This document shows, in pieces, positions 1 to 6,420 of a DNA stretch of 51,794 nt (position 1 is its first letter; the number at the start of each line of letters is the position of its first letter). The DNA comes from Desulfobacteraceae bacterium (lineage in GTDB: Bacteria > Desulfobacterota > Desulfobacteria > Desulfobacterales > Desulfococcaceae), in assembly GCA_011390755.1 (NCBI GenBank), contig JAABRU010000029.1:1-51794 (forward strand). Reading direction: 5' to 3'. The notes beneath the pieces are model-generated. The model was not told the origin of the DNA. It ran no database searches and worked only from the letters and a program-made list of their open reading frames with translations. Both the position numbers and the translations under genes were made by a program.

Positions 1-109
1 GCATCCGGACGGCCCGGGCGTAACATTCCTGTGACCGTTTACTTTTTCCGTTAATCTGCAGGGTCTTTGCGGTCTCGTCGTACCATTTCGTGCGGAGTAC
101 CCTGGTCAT
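1..109 (-). CDS. Tyrosine recombinase/integrase, N-terminal fragment cut by the window edge
   Basis: Only the first 36 codons are present; the gene runs off the left edge. The ATG at 109 follows an AAGGAG ribosome-binding site (118-123) with 8 nt spacing. The translated start contains SKRSQECYARAVRM, which fits the SAM-like N-terminal core-binding domain of phage/XerC-type integrases, where a helix with RT.. .AY...VR..L contacts the crossover site. The catalytic R-H-R-Y domain lies outside the window, so activity cannot be judged. By family such enzymes catalyse site-specific strand exchange. It may be the integrase of a genomic island or an IS91-type companion recombinase. The hairpin at 223-278 and the AT-rich ORF at 351 lie just upstream. 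Confidence 0.6.
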   Translation of the reverse strand, partial: MTRVLRTKWYDETAKTLQINGKSKRSQECYARAVRM

Positions 110-222
110 AATACATTCTCCTTTTTTTAATGGTTGAAAGATGAGGTGTATTATGGCATAAATTGTACAACATTATGATATTTTAATGAAATGCGGAAGA
201 AAAACAGGGGAAAAGGATGCGT

Positions 223-278
223 CCTGCCGCCTCAGCGGCTTACTTGAACCATGCGTTGAAGCGGACTGCGGCGGCAGG
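223..278. repeat. GC-rich imperfect hairpin beside the integrase start
   Basis: CCTGCCGC at 223-230 pairs with GCGGCAGG at 271-278, and inner complementary bases (CAGCGGC and GCGGACTGCGG) could extend the structure. It stands out against AT-rich flanks. It lies 114 nt upstream of the integrase start, so it could be a recombination site, a regulatory RNA structure or a decayed repeat. The sequence alone does not decide. Confidence 0.35.
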
Positions 279-350
279 GCGGGAGGAGTCTTTTTTTATC
301 GGATCTGCCGCTTAACTCAGTGTTATAATGCTTAATAAAAAATTTATAAA

Positions 351-674
351 ATGTTAATATACAAAAACATAGCTTCTGGTAAATATTTCATATGTATTGA
401 AGATTTAAAAAATGAAAATGCTCTTTTTATCACTCCTGAAGGAAAGATCAAAGAGTTAAAAAAATTTCTACTTGTAGAAATTAGTCAAAAAGAAGAATAT
501 ATATTACGAAAACAAGGTATTACATATCGAGATTATATAAATAATGAACATCTTGAACTTCGTAAGAAAAAATTAAACCTCGAAAATCAGCTTAAAATTC
601 AAAAAGAGCAAAAGTATAGTTTCGTGTATTTCGTGGTTTACTGTAAAAAAATGCAAAAGTACAGTTACAAATAA
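351..674 (+). CDS. AT-rich hypothetical protein, 107 aa
   Basis: Function not recognised. The ORF is Lys/Glu/Ile/Tyr-rich, with a likely helical, charged C-terminal half (repeated ELRKKKLNLENQLK-like heptads), and is much richer in A+T than its neighbours. No clear ribosome-binding site precedes the ATG, which weakens the call. Its stop abuts a miniature inverted-repeat element (676-770), and it lies between a divergent integrase and glmM. Base composition unlike the surrounding genes suggests horizontal acquisition or a remnant of a foreign gene. It could also be a chance ORF in AT-rich sequence. Confidence 0.35.
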   Translation: MLIYKNIASGKYFICIEDLKNENALFITPEGKIKELKKFLLVEISQKEEYILRKQGITYRDYINNEHLELRKKKLNLENQLKIQKEQKYSFVYFVVYCKKMQKYSYK

Positions 675-675
675 G

Positions 676-770
676 TGATGATCTTGTAAAAAATCAGGTT
701 CTGATACACATTAATATGCTGATTTTATTAATAGCAATTTTCAAAAATCTGACTTTTTACGGGTTCATCA
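676..770. repeat. Miniature inverted-repeat element, family A (GTAAAAAGTC ends)
   Basis: A 95-bp unit with imperfect terminal inverted repeats of the type TGATGAACC.GTAAAAAGTC. It contains the internal motif TTAATATGCTGATTTTATTAA. Related copies occur at 7894-8135, 10729-10938, 21577-21676 and 37563-37651. No coding capacity, so it would be mobilised in trans if at all. Confidence 0.7.
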
Positions 771-850
771 ATCAGTGATGAGCTGAACCGGTGCCCGAAT
801 AATAAGGGATTAGAAAAAAATAACCGGTACGGTTCCGTATTCCGGCAATC

Positions 851-944
851 ATACCAATCCCGTTTAATAATATGCCGCCGGATTTGCCGGAAACTGAATA
901 TTTTCCGTGCTTCTGCATGGCAGTTTATTCGTTGGGATTGGTAT
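851..944. repeat. Miniature inverted-repeat element, family B (ATACCAATCCC ends)
   Basis: Starts with ATACCAATCCC (851-861) and ends with its exact inverse GGGATTGGTAT (934-944). It also contains ATGGCAGTTTATT near the right end. Two more copies of similar length are at 10561-10653 and 23986-24077. The constant length (92-94 bp) and perfect 11-bp ends indicate a non-autonomous transposable element. Confidence 0.7.
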
Positions 945-1070
945 CAGATCCCAGACCGTAAGGAAAATCGGGGGATGCCCCGGCTTTTCCCTCCCTTTGG
1001 GCCGGGGTTCTGCTCCGGTTATTTTTTTCCGGACACCGGCCCGACCCGGACCGGCTCAGACAGAAAAGAC

Positions 1071-1099
1071 TTGACACACTTCCCTCCCGATTTTATTCT
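1071..1099 (+). promoter_or_regulatory. Predicted sigma-70 promoter for glmM
   Basis: TTGACA (1071-1076), a 17-nt spacer and TATTCT (1094-1099). The 18 bases ending in the -35 (CAGACAGAAAAGACTTGA) and the -10 context TATTCTCAGGC are repeated upstream of the transglycosylase gene at 14425-14472. Transcription from here would give a leader of about 190 nt before the glmM ATG at 1298. Confidence 0.55.
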
Positions 1100-1297
1100 C
1101 AGGCGTTCATAAGTTTCAGTGGTGTTCTGCTCTGATTGAAAAACCTTATATGCCTGTCTTTTATACATAATTTCGGGAATTCCGCAATCCGCCCCGGAAT
1201 CAGTGTCTTCATCAGACGGACGATGATTCCTTTCAATTATTGCAGGACTGTTGCAGGACACGACCTCAGCTTCAATGCCAAACATAAAGGACCGATG

Positions 1298-2641
1298 ATG
1301 GGAAAACTTTTTGGTACAGACGGAATACGGGGAAAGGTCAATCAGTACCCCATGACCCCGGAAATGGCCCTGAAAACCGGCCGGGCCGTGGCAATGACCT
1401 TCGGGGGACAGGGGAAAATTGTTATCGGAAAAGATACCCGCATTTCCGGGGATATGCTGGAACATGCCCTGCTTGCCGGTATCTGCTCCGCGGGCGGCAA
1501 TGCACTGCTGACCGGTATACTGCCGACACCCGGCATTGCTTTTTTATCCAAAGCGGAAGGGGCGGATGCGGGAATTGTCATTTCTGCATCCCATAATCCC
1601 TATTATGATAACGGAATCAAGGTATTTAAGGGAGACGGTTTCAAACTGCCCGATGAAAAAGAGGCGGAAATCGAATCTCTGCTGCTGGATAAAAATCCGG
1701 CGGATCAGTGCGCATCCGTGCGGGAAACCGGAACTGTTCAGACTTTGAAAGATGCGGTCGGACGGTATGGGGATTTTTTAAAAAATACCCTGCCTCCGGA
1801 TTTTTCCCTGAAAGGAATGAAAATTGTGCTGGACTGCTCCAACGGTGCCACATTTGCAGTGGCCCCGAAAGTATTCCGGGAACTGGGTGCGGATATTCAG
1901 GCCCTGGCAGTATCTCCCGACGGGAAAAACATCAATGACAACTGCGGTTCACAGCATACGGAAAATCTGAAAACCCATGTTGTTTCCGGCGGTGCGGATA
2001 TGGGGCTGGCTTTTGACGGAGACGGGGACCGCCTCATTGCCGTAGATGAAAAAGGCAACACCGTCAGCGGGGACAAAATTCTGGCCATCTGCGCCAAACA
2101 TATGAAAAAAGAAGGGTGCCTGCAAAACAATACGGTTGTAAGCACGGTGATGAGCAATATCGGGCTGCGGATTGCCCTCAGGGAAATGGACATCCGCCAC
2201 CGGATAACAGATGTGGGGGATCGTTATGTTATGCAGGAAATGCTGGTTTCCGGGGCAGTGCTGGGGGGGGAGGATTCCGGGCATATGATTTTTCTGCAGC
2301 ATCACAGCACCGGGGACGGCATTCTTTCGGCCCTGCAGCTCATTGCCGCCCTGCGTTCCGCTTCCCTGCCTTTATCCGAACTGGCAGAAATAATGGAGGT
2401 TTTCCCGCAGCTTCTTATGAATGTGCCGGTGGAAAGAAAACCGGAGATTGAAAATATTCCCCGGGTTTCCGAAATCATCAGAAATGCGGAAAAATCTCTG
2501 GGGGAAAAGGGAAGGGTGCTGGTGCGCTATTCCGGAACCCAGCCCCTCTGCCGGGTCATGGTGGAAGGCCCGAGCGAAGAGGAAACCCGGCGTTACTGCG
2601 AAGAAATTGCGGAAGCCGTGCGGGAAGAAATCGGCTCATAA
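1298..2641 (+). CDS. glmM: Phosphoglucosamine mutase
   Basis: Interconverts glucosamine-6-phosphate and glucosamine-1-phosphate, the step before UDP-GlcNAc synthesis for peptidoglycan and LPS; cytoplasmic, Mg-dependent. All four signatures of the alpha-D-phosphohexomutase family are present. These are the phosphoserine loop ISASHNP (Ser about residue 98), the metal loop DGDGDR, the sugar-specificity loop GGEDSGH, and the phosphate-binding RYSGTQP near the C-terminus. The 447-aa length is normal. The open frame extends upstream to 1136, but the family start MGKLFGTDGIRG begins at 1298, preceded by AAAGGA at suitable spacing (ATG at 1295 is the alternative). It is monocistronic, with a promoter at 1071 and a strong terminator just after the stop. 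No folP or ftsH neighbour is seen. Confidence 0.95.
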   Translation: MGKLFGTDGIRGKVNQYPMTPEMALKTGRAVAMTFGGQGKIVIGKDTRISGDMLEHALLAGICSAGGNALLTGILPTPGIAFLSKAEGADAGIVISASHNPYYDNGIKVFKGDGFKLPDEKEAEIESLLLDKNPADQCASVRETGTVQTLKDAVGRYGDFLKNTLPPDFSLKGMKIVLDCSNGATFAVAPKVFRELGADIQALAVSPDGKNINDNCGSQHTENLKTHVVSGGADMGLAFDGDGDRLIAVDEKGNTVSGDKILAICAKHMKKEGCLQNNTVVSTVMSNIGLRIALREMDIRHRITDVGDRYVMQEMLVSGAVLGGEDSGHMIFLQHHSTGDGILSALQLIAALRSASLPLSELAEIMEVFPQLLMNVPVERKPEIENIPRVSEIIRNAEKSLGEKGRVLVRYSGTQPLCRVMVEGPSEEETRRYCEEIAEAVREEIGS

Positions 2642-2679
2642 AAAAAGCGGAACCGCAGACAAAGGTTCCGCTTTTTTTA
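2642..2679 (+). terminator. Rho-independent terminator after glmM
   Basis: A near-perfect stem (AAAAAGCGGAACC pairing with GGTTCCGCTTTTT) with a 9-nt loop, followed by a T run. It starts one base after the glmM stop codon. The A-run/T-run symmetry would also allow some termination on the other strand. Confidence 0.92.
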
Positions 2680-2684
2680 TTTAT

Positions 2685-3218
2685 ATGAAAGTGTCTGCGA
2701 AAAACCGGCCCTTCGGCCTTATTTTTCGCACTCCGTGCAGCTTTCATGTTTTGCTGTGAGTCACAACTCCTGGCAGTTTATATGAAAGTCTTTCACCGTA
2801 GGGTGCGTTAGCGAAGCGTAACGCACCGAACCGGAGATATTACGGTGCGTTACGGCTAGCGCCTAACGCACCCTACCTGCCTGCTTTCATGTTTCGTTGT
2901 GATTGCATATCATGGCCGTTTATATGAAAGTCCTGCACAACCCGTTACGGGGCTCTGCCCCGTAACGCATTTTTCCGGGGCTCCGCCCCGTACAAAGTAT
3001 GAGGCTGAGCCTCACCTCCGGTGTTACGGGGCGGAGTCCCGTAACAAGTCCGGGGAAAGATTTTCATGTTTCGTTGTGAGCCATGACTCATGGCGGTTTA
3101 TATGAAAAAGTCCTGAATACCGCAGGGAATACCCCAGGGTGCGTTAGCGAAGCGTAAGGCACCGTAAGCTCCAAATTCCGGTGCCTTATGCCTTAGGGCC
3201 GGTGCCTAACGCACCCTG
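2685..3218. repeat. Mosaic of 46-bp palindromes (family E) alternating with hairpin modules
   Basis: Family E units lie at 2742-2787, 2885-2929 and 3062-3107, with a half unit at 2685-2690. Each starts TTTCAT, has a GAGTCATGACTC-like palindromic core and ends ATGAAA. Between them sit different self-complementary modules. At 2691-2740 there is TGCGAAAAA..GGCC/GGCC..TTTTTCGCA (module F). At 2799-2875 a TAGGGTGCGTTAG element (module G) has perfect inverted ends. At about 2937-3050 there are three GC-rich hairpins built on CCGTTACGGGGC. A second G module (3135-3218) follows the last unit. No gene is seen here. Confidence 0.75.
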
Positions 3219-3228
3219 CTTATTTCTT

Positions 3229-3942
3229 CTAATCCCGACCGCCGCCGAAAATTCTCAGCATCATGAGGAAAAGATTGATAAAGTCCAGGTACAGGGTCAG
3301 CGCACCGAGAATGGCCCCTTTTCTGACCACACCTGCTTCCATGTCCGCTGGCTGTGTCATGGCCATATGTTTCAGTTTCTGGGTGTCATAGGCCGTCAGG
3401 CCGACAAATACAATAACCCCGATATAACTGACAATCATGCTGAGCGCACTGCTGCGGATAAACATATTGACCACGGAAGCAATGATAATGCCGATGAGGC
3501 CCATCATCATAAAACTGCCCATGGATGTCAGGTCTTTTTTGGTGGTCATGCCGTAAACACTGCATACCGCGAATGTTCCTGCGCAGATAAAAAATGTGGC
3601 AGCAATGGAACTCATGGTATAGGCAAGAAATATTACCGACAGCGTCAGGCCGTTGAGCACCGCATAGGCAATAAACATGGCCGTTGCCGTGCCCGCCTCC
3701 ATTTTGCCGATTCTTGCACTGAGAATAAATACCAGTGCCAGTTCTCCGATAATCAGTCCGAAGAAAATGATCCGATTTCCGATAATCAGCTGCTGCATAC
3801 TTTCACTTTGGGCCACTCCGAATGCAACAAATCCGGTTAATGCCAGGCCGATGGCCATCCAGTTATACACACTCTGGATAAAAGAATTGACCGCAACCTG
3901 CGCCTGTACATGGGGCTGTGCTTTGGGACGTATTGTCTCCAT
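3229..3942 (-). CDS. Bax inhibitor-1/YccA family membrane protein
   Basis: A 237-aa inner-membrane protein with about seven hydrophobic segments and only a short hydrophilic N-terminus. Family hallmarks include the segment YDTQKLK after the sixth helix and the C-terminal helix ALTLYLDFINLFLMMLRIFG, which matches the usual ALxLYLDFINLFLxLLRILG ending of the BI-1/YbhL group. Members are pH-sensitive calcium-leak channels or regulators of membrane proteostasis (E. coli YccA interacts with FtsH); the role here is inferred only from family. The start is supported by AAGGAGG (3952-3958). A sigma-70-like promoter lies at 4013-4040, with an AT-rich leader containing a repeated GAAAATAAACC. Confidence 0.9.
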   Translation of the reverse strand: METIRPKAQPHVQAQVAVNSFIQSVYNWMAIGLALTGFVAFGVAQSESMQQLIIGNRIIFFGLIIGELALVFILSARIGKMEAGTATAMFIAYAVLNGLTLSVIFLAYTMSSIAATFFICAGTFAVCSVYGMTTKKDLTSMGSFMMMGLIGIIIASVVNMFIRSSALSMIVSYIGVIVFVGLTAYDTQKLKHMAMTQPADMEAGVVRKGAILGALTLYLDFINLFLMMLRIFGGGRD

Positions 3943-4012
3943 TTGATTTACCTCCTTACAATGGGTTTATTTTCTTTCTTGAAATAGGTTTATTTTCTCT
4001 GTTTTTTCCTCT

Positions 4013-4040
4013 ATTATAACAATATGGGGAAATTTTTCAA
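4013..4040 (-). promoter_or_regulatory. Predicted promoter for the BI-1 family gene
   Basis: On the minus strand, TTGAAA (4040-4035), a 16-nt spacer and a perfect TATAAT (4018-4013) lie about 70 nt upstream of the ATG at 3942. Close to consensus and correctly oriented, with no other gene in between. Confidence 0.6.
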
Positions 4041-4085
4041 GATGAATCCATGCAATTTTCAGACTATTTTGGGCACTATTGAGAA

Positions 4086-4361
4086 ATGAAACAGGAACAT
4101 CTGTATCAGGAATTAAAAAATCTGTCGGAAAAGCTGGGCATTCGCGTTACGGAAAAAAGTTTCCGGAATATTGCGGCCGGTATCCGGTTTCAAAGCGGTC
4201 TGTGCCGGATTAGGGGAAAAGATCGCTTTATTATGGATCGGAATATCAGCCTTTCCCAAAAAAATGAACTGCTGGCCGAGTGCCTTGCCGCAATGCCCCT
4301 TGAAAATATTTATATTGTCCCCGCGCTGCGGGAATATCTGGAAAAGCATAAGGGGAAATAA
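4086..4361 (+). CDS. Conserved small hypothetical protein, 91 aa
   Basis: Function not recognised. The product is compact and soluble with an even charge distribution: an N-terminal helix (MKQEHLYQELKNLSEKLGI), a beta-like middle containing CRIRGKDRFIMDR, and a C-terminal helix ending ALREYLEKHKGK. The composition and codon use match neighbouring housekeeping genes rather than the repeats. It starts 143 nt from the divergent BI-1 gene, so both could share a control region. No obvious Shine-Dalgarno precedes the ATG (TTGAGAA is the best), so the start is less secure than the frame. Confidence 0.65.
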   Translation: MKQEHLYQELKNLSEKLGIRVTEKSFRNIAAGIRFQSGLCRIRGKDRFIMDRNISLSQKNELLAECLAAMPLENIYIVPALREYLEKHKGK

Positions 4362-4490
4362 AAAACATATTTTCATGCAGTGTCTTCAGGACGTATGATT
4401 TTCAACGGAAAATACAATAACAGCAGAGAAAAGCAGGCAGAAAAAAGCAGTTGTCCGGAAGTGCCGGATCAACGCCGTTTCCTTTACAGA

Positions 4491-4517
4491 GGAGTCTTGA
4501 ACTGAAAGTTTGGAACA
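4491..4517. repeat. Family D palindrome (GGAGT..AACTGAAAGTTTGG)
   Basis: GGAGTCTTGAACTGAAAGTTTGGAAC, a diverged copy of the dispersed palindrome GGAGTGCCAAACTGAAAGTTTGGCA. Other copies lie at 6339, 27613, 38889, 46481, 46528 and 46722. The core CCAAACT-GAA-AGTTTGG can form a short hairpin. Confidence 0.6.
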
Positions 4518-4549
4518 GTCTGTAATTTTCAGTCAGATTGGACAGAGGA

Positions 4550-4725
4550 CCGGGGCATGAACCCTCATCGTTATACACATCTCCCCGGACTGATTTTCAG
4601 ATCCTTTGTTTTCATTCAGTTACGGATTCAGAAAACAGTCGGAGTGCAGGTTTCCTGATTTTATCCATGCTTTTAAAATCAAACCGTTACGGACTTGTGT
4701 ATAACGATGACGGCATGAACCCCGG
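4550..4725. repeat. 176-bp inverted-repeat element between convergent genes
   Basis: CCGGGG at 4550 and CCCCGG at 4720 form the outer ends. Inside them CATCGTTATACACA (4566-4579) is exactly inverted as TGTGTATAACGATG (4696-4709). The words GCATGAAC flank both arms. An apparent 65-codon ORF inside is a by-product of the symmetry. Together with the family D copy at 4491 it fills most of the gap 4362-4781. Confidence 0.65.
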
Positions 4726-4781
4726 CTTATTTTGATTCACTGCATATTTTTTGAATCCGGAAAGATTTCCCGGGCTGTTTT

Positions 4782-5297
4782 TCAGATCAGCTTTTTCGCA
4801 GCACTCAGCACGGCCTCATAATCCGGTTCCTGACCCACTTCGGGAACCAGTTGGACGTACTGTATTACTCCCTCCCGATCCAGCACAAAAAGTGCCCGGG
4901 CCAGAATACGGAGTCCTTTGATCATCACTCCGTATTTTTCGCCGAATTCCCCGCTGCGGTGGTCCGAAAGTGTTAGGACTTTGTCTACTCCTGCTGCTCC
5001 GCACCAGCGGGCCTGGGCAAAAGGCAGATCTGTACTGATCGTCAGAATGACGACATCATCTCCCAGTTTATCCGCTTCGGTATTAAAACGGCGGGTTTCC
5101 ATATCACAGACCGGGGTATCCAGGGAAGGAACCGCCGAGATAATACAGACTTTCCCTTTATACGAGGATATGTTTACGGGGGACAGATCATTGGCTGTCA
5201 GTTCCGCATCCGGCGCAATGTCTCCGGCCCTGCGTTCGCTGCCCAGCAGTGTTACGGGATTTCCTTTTAAAGTAACCGCACCTTCTCTTTCTGCCAT
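4782..5297 (-). CDS. tpx: Thiol peroxidase (Tpx-type atypical 2-Cys peroxiredoxin)
   Basis: Reduces hydroperoxides with electrons from thioredoxin. The 171-aa length and N-terminal pattern TLKGNPVTLLG...GDIAPD are typical of Tpx. The peroxidatic cysteine is Cys64 in PSLDTPVC, giving the PxxxTxxC motif. The resolving cysteine is Cys99 in FAQARWCGAAG, corresponding to the E. coli Cys61/Cys95 pair, and the downstream Arg of the active site (GLRILARALFVLD) is present. The start is preceded by AGAGGTG. Cytoplasmic or periplasmic location is not settled; no signal peptide is seen. Fits an anaerobe that must remove peroxide on exposure to oxygen. Confidence 0.95.
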   Translation of the reverse strand: MAEREGAVTLKGNPVTLLGSERRAGDIAPDAELTANDLSPVNISSYKGKVCIISAVPSLDTPVCDMETRRFNTEADKLGDDVVILTISTDLPFAQARWCGAAGVDKVLTLSDHRSGEFGEKYGVMIKGLRILARALFVLDREGVIQYVQLVPEVGQEPDYEAVLSAAKKLI

Positions 5298-5343
5298 ATC
5301 ACACCTCTCTTTCTTTTTGTGTCCGGTTTATAAAATTTTTTAT

Positions 5344-5429
5344 GGTAGTGGGTCAAATCCGTTGTAAAGTCTCCCCCCCCTCCCGCCGGGGGAGGGGAAT
5401 GTAAGAATCAACGGATTTGACCCGCTACC
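5344..5429. repeat. Inverted-repeat element, family C (GGGTCAAATCCGTTG ends)
   Basis: GGTAGTGGGTCAAATCCGTTG at the left is mirrored by CAACGGATTTGACCCGCTACC at the right, around a C/G-rich middle. The 86-bp unit sits in the gap between tpx and the hypothetical gene at 5435. Related ends occur at 48230 and 51358-51490. Confidence 0.75.
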
Positions 5430-5434
5430 AATTT

Positions 5435-5878
5435 TTATGCTGATGCTTTTCCGAAAATCAGCTGTTTCACAAGTTCGGTAACTGCCGGGGACGGTTTTCT
5501 GCTCTGCACCCGCAGCGCGCCTTTTTCTTTCCATTCAAATTCCACTTCCTCAAAACGTTCTTTCTGCGGATAGCGGAGTCTGTGATTTTCCGGATCTTCG
5601 GGGTAATGCTCAATCCATATCATCCGGGTGGGATCAATCTGAAAATCCCGGACAACACTGGTGGCAATGTGTCCGGCACAGCTTTTGATACTCATCTGGT
5701 TCGGCCCCTGTTTTTCAAAAGGAATATCCCTCACGACCGCAATATATCGTTTAAGATGGGCAATTCCTTCGGGACTTCTTTTTTTCAGATCAAAAAGCCG
5801 CAGACCGCACCGCCCGCCCGCCAGTTTGAATTTTCCGCCCCATCCGTCCCAGGTATATATATCATCATATATCAGCAT
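5435..5878 (-). CDS. Conserved hypothetical protein, 147 aa
   Basis: Family not recognised. The sequence starts MLIYDDIYTWDGWGGKFKLAGGRCGLRLFDL and is mixed alpha/beta, soluble, and rich in aromatic and charged residues. It has a central segment reading SCAGHIATSVVRDF and another reading RMIWIEHYPED. The ATG is preceded by GGGAGGG at good spacing, which supports a real gene. It is followed by a family C repeat and then tpx on the same strand, so co-transcription is possible. Codon use resembles the neighbours. No catalytic motif can be named with confidence. Confidence 0.75.
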   Translation of the reverse strand: MLIYDDIYTWDGWGGKFKLAGGRCGLRLFDLKKRSPEGIAHLKRYIAVVRDIPFEKQGPNQMSIKSCAGHIATSVVRDFQIDPTRMIWIEHYPEDPENHRLRYPQKERFEEVEFEWKEKGALRVQSRKPSPAVTELVKQLIFGKASA

Positions 5879-6026
5879 AGGCCCTCCCTGCGGATAGATA
5901 CCCTGTGTTTACTTCATCCGGAGTGCCGGATTTTCAATGCGAATCAGGAGTCAAATCCGGTCTTGTAAAATCAATTACCTATAAAACCCGGTTCAGCAGG
6001 TATTTTTTTATAACACTCTGTTTTTA

Positions 6027-6160
6027 CTATACTTTTGCACTTTTTAAATTATAAGCTGATTTTAGATGATAACCTACTGAAATTATTGATACAGCAAAAT
6101 CGAGGTCAATTTCTTAATTTCAATATAATCAGTAACTTATAAAAAAGTGCAGAGGTATAG
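6027..6160. repeat. 134-bp AT-rich inverted-repeat element
   Basis: The left arm CTATACTTTTGCACTTTTT (6027-6045) mirrors the right arm AAAAAGTGCAGAGGTATAG (6142-6160), and the complementarity continues inward through ATAAG/CTTAT and CTGAT/ATCAG. It sits in the 5879-6420 gap, which otherwise holds only a family D copy (6339-6366). Confidence 0.6.
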
Positions 6161-6338
6161 GTTTTTACTGAATCCGAAGTTTTTGACTCTTCATTGGCAT
6201 TTTTCATCGGCAGTTTATAAAATATGACAGTTCCGCAAAAAGTCAAAAAGTCCGTCTTTCGCCGGAATGACGGAATTTCCGGACTGCCGGAATGGGGTGA
6301 AACAGAATGTTGGACGGATTTTCAGAATTATTTCAGTA

Positions 6339-6366
6339 TGTCAAACTGTAAATTTGACACTCCTCC
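6339..6366. repeat. Diverged family D palindrome
   Basis: TGTCAAACTGTAAATTTGACACTCC is a base-substituted version of the family D palindrome. The preceding TTTTCAGAATTATTTCAGT is also shared with the double copy at 46481-46553, so this is the right half of the same larger element. Confidence 0.5.
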
Positions 6367-6420
6367 GGCTGCCCCCCGACCTGATGCCGCCGGGTATCCC
6401 TGTGTCCGCCCTTTCGGACT

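Noticed and set aside
2899..3105. A 68-codon frame in the palindrome mosaic after glmM
   Set aside because: It is composed of the repeat units themselves and has no ribosome-binding site.
2685..3218. CRISPR array
   Set aside because: Repeats are regularly sized, but the spacers differ widely in length, are palindromic themselves and recur elsewhere; no cas genes are present.
3181..3840. A 219-codon frame antisense to the BI-1 family gene
   Set aside because: Product is His/Asn/Cys-rich with no hydrophobic or folded pattern; the opposite strand encodes a clear membrane protein with a strong ribosome-binding site.
4538..4735. A 65-codon frame between convergent genes
   Set aside because: Lies inside the inverted-repeat element at 4550-4725 and its ends are the repeat arms.
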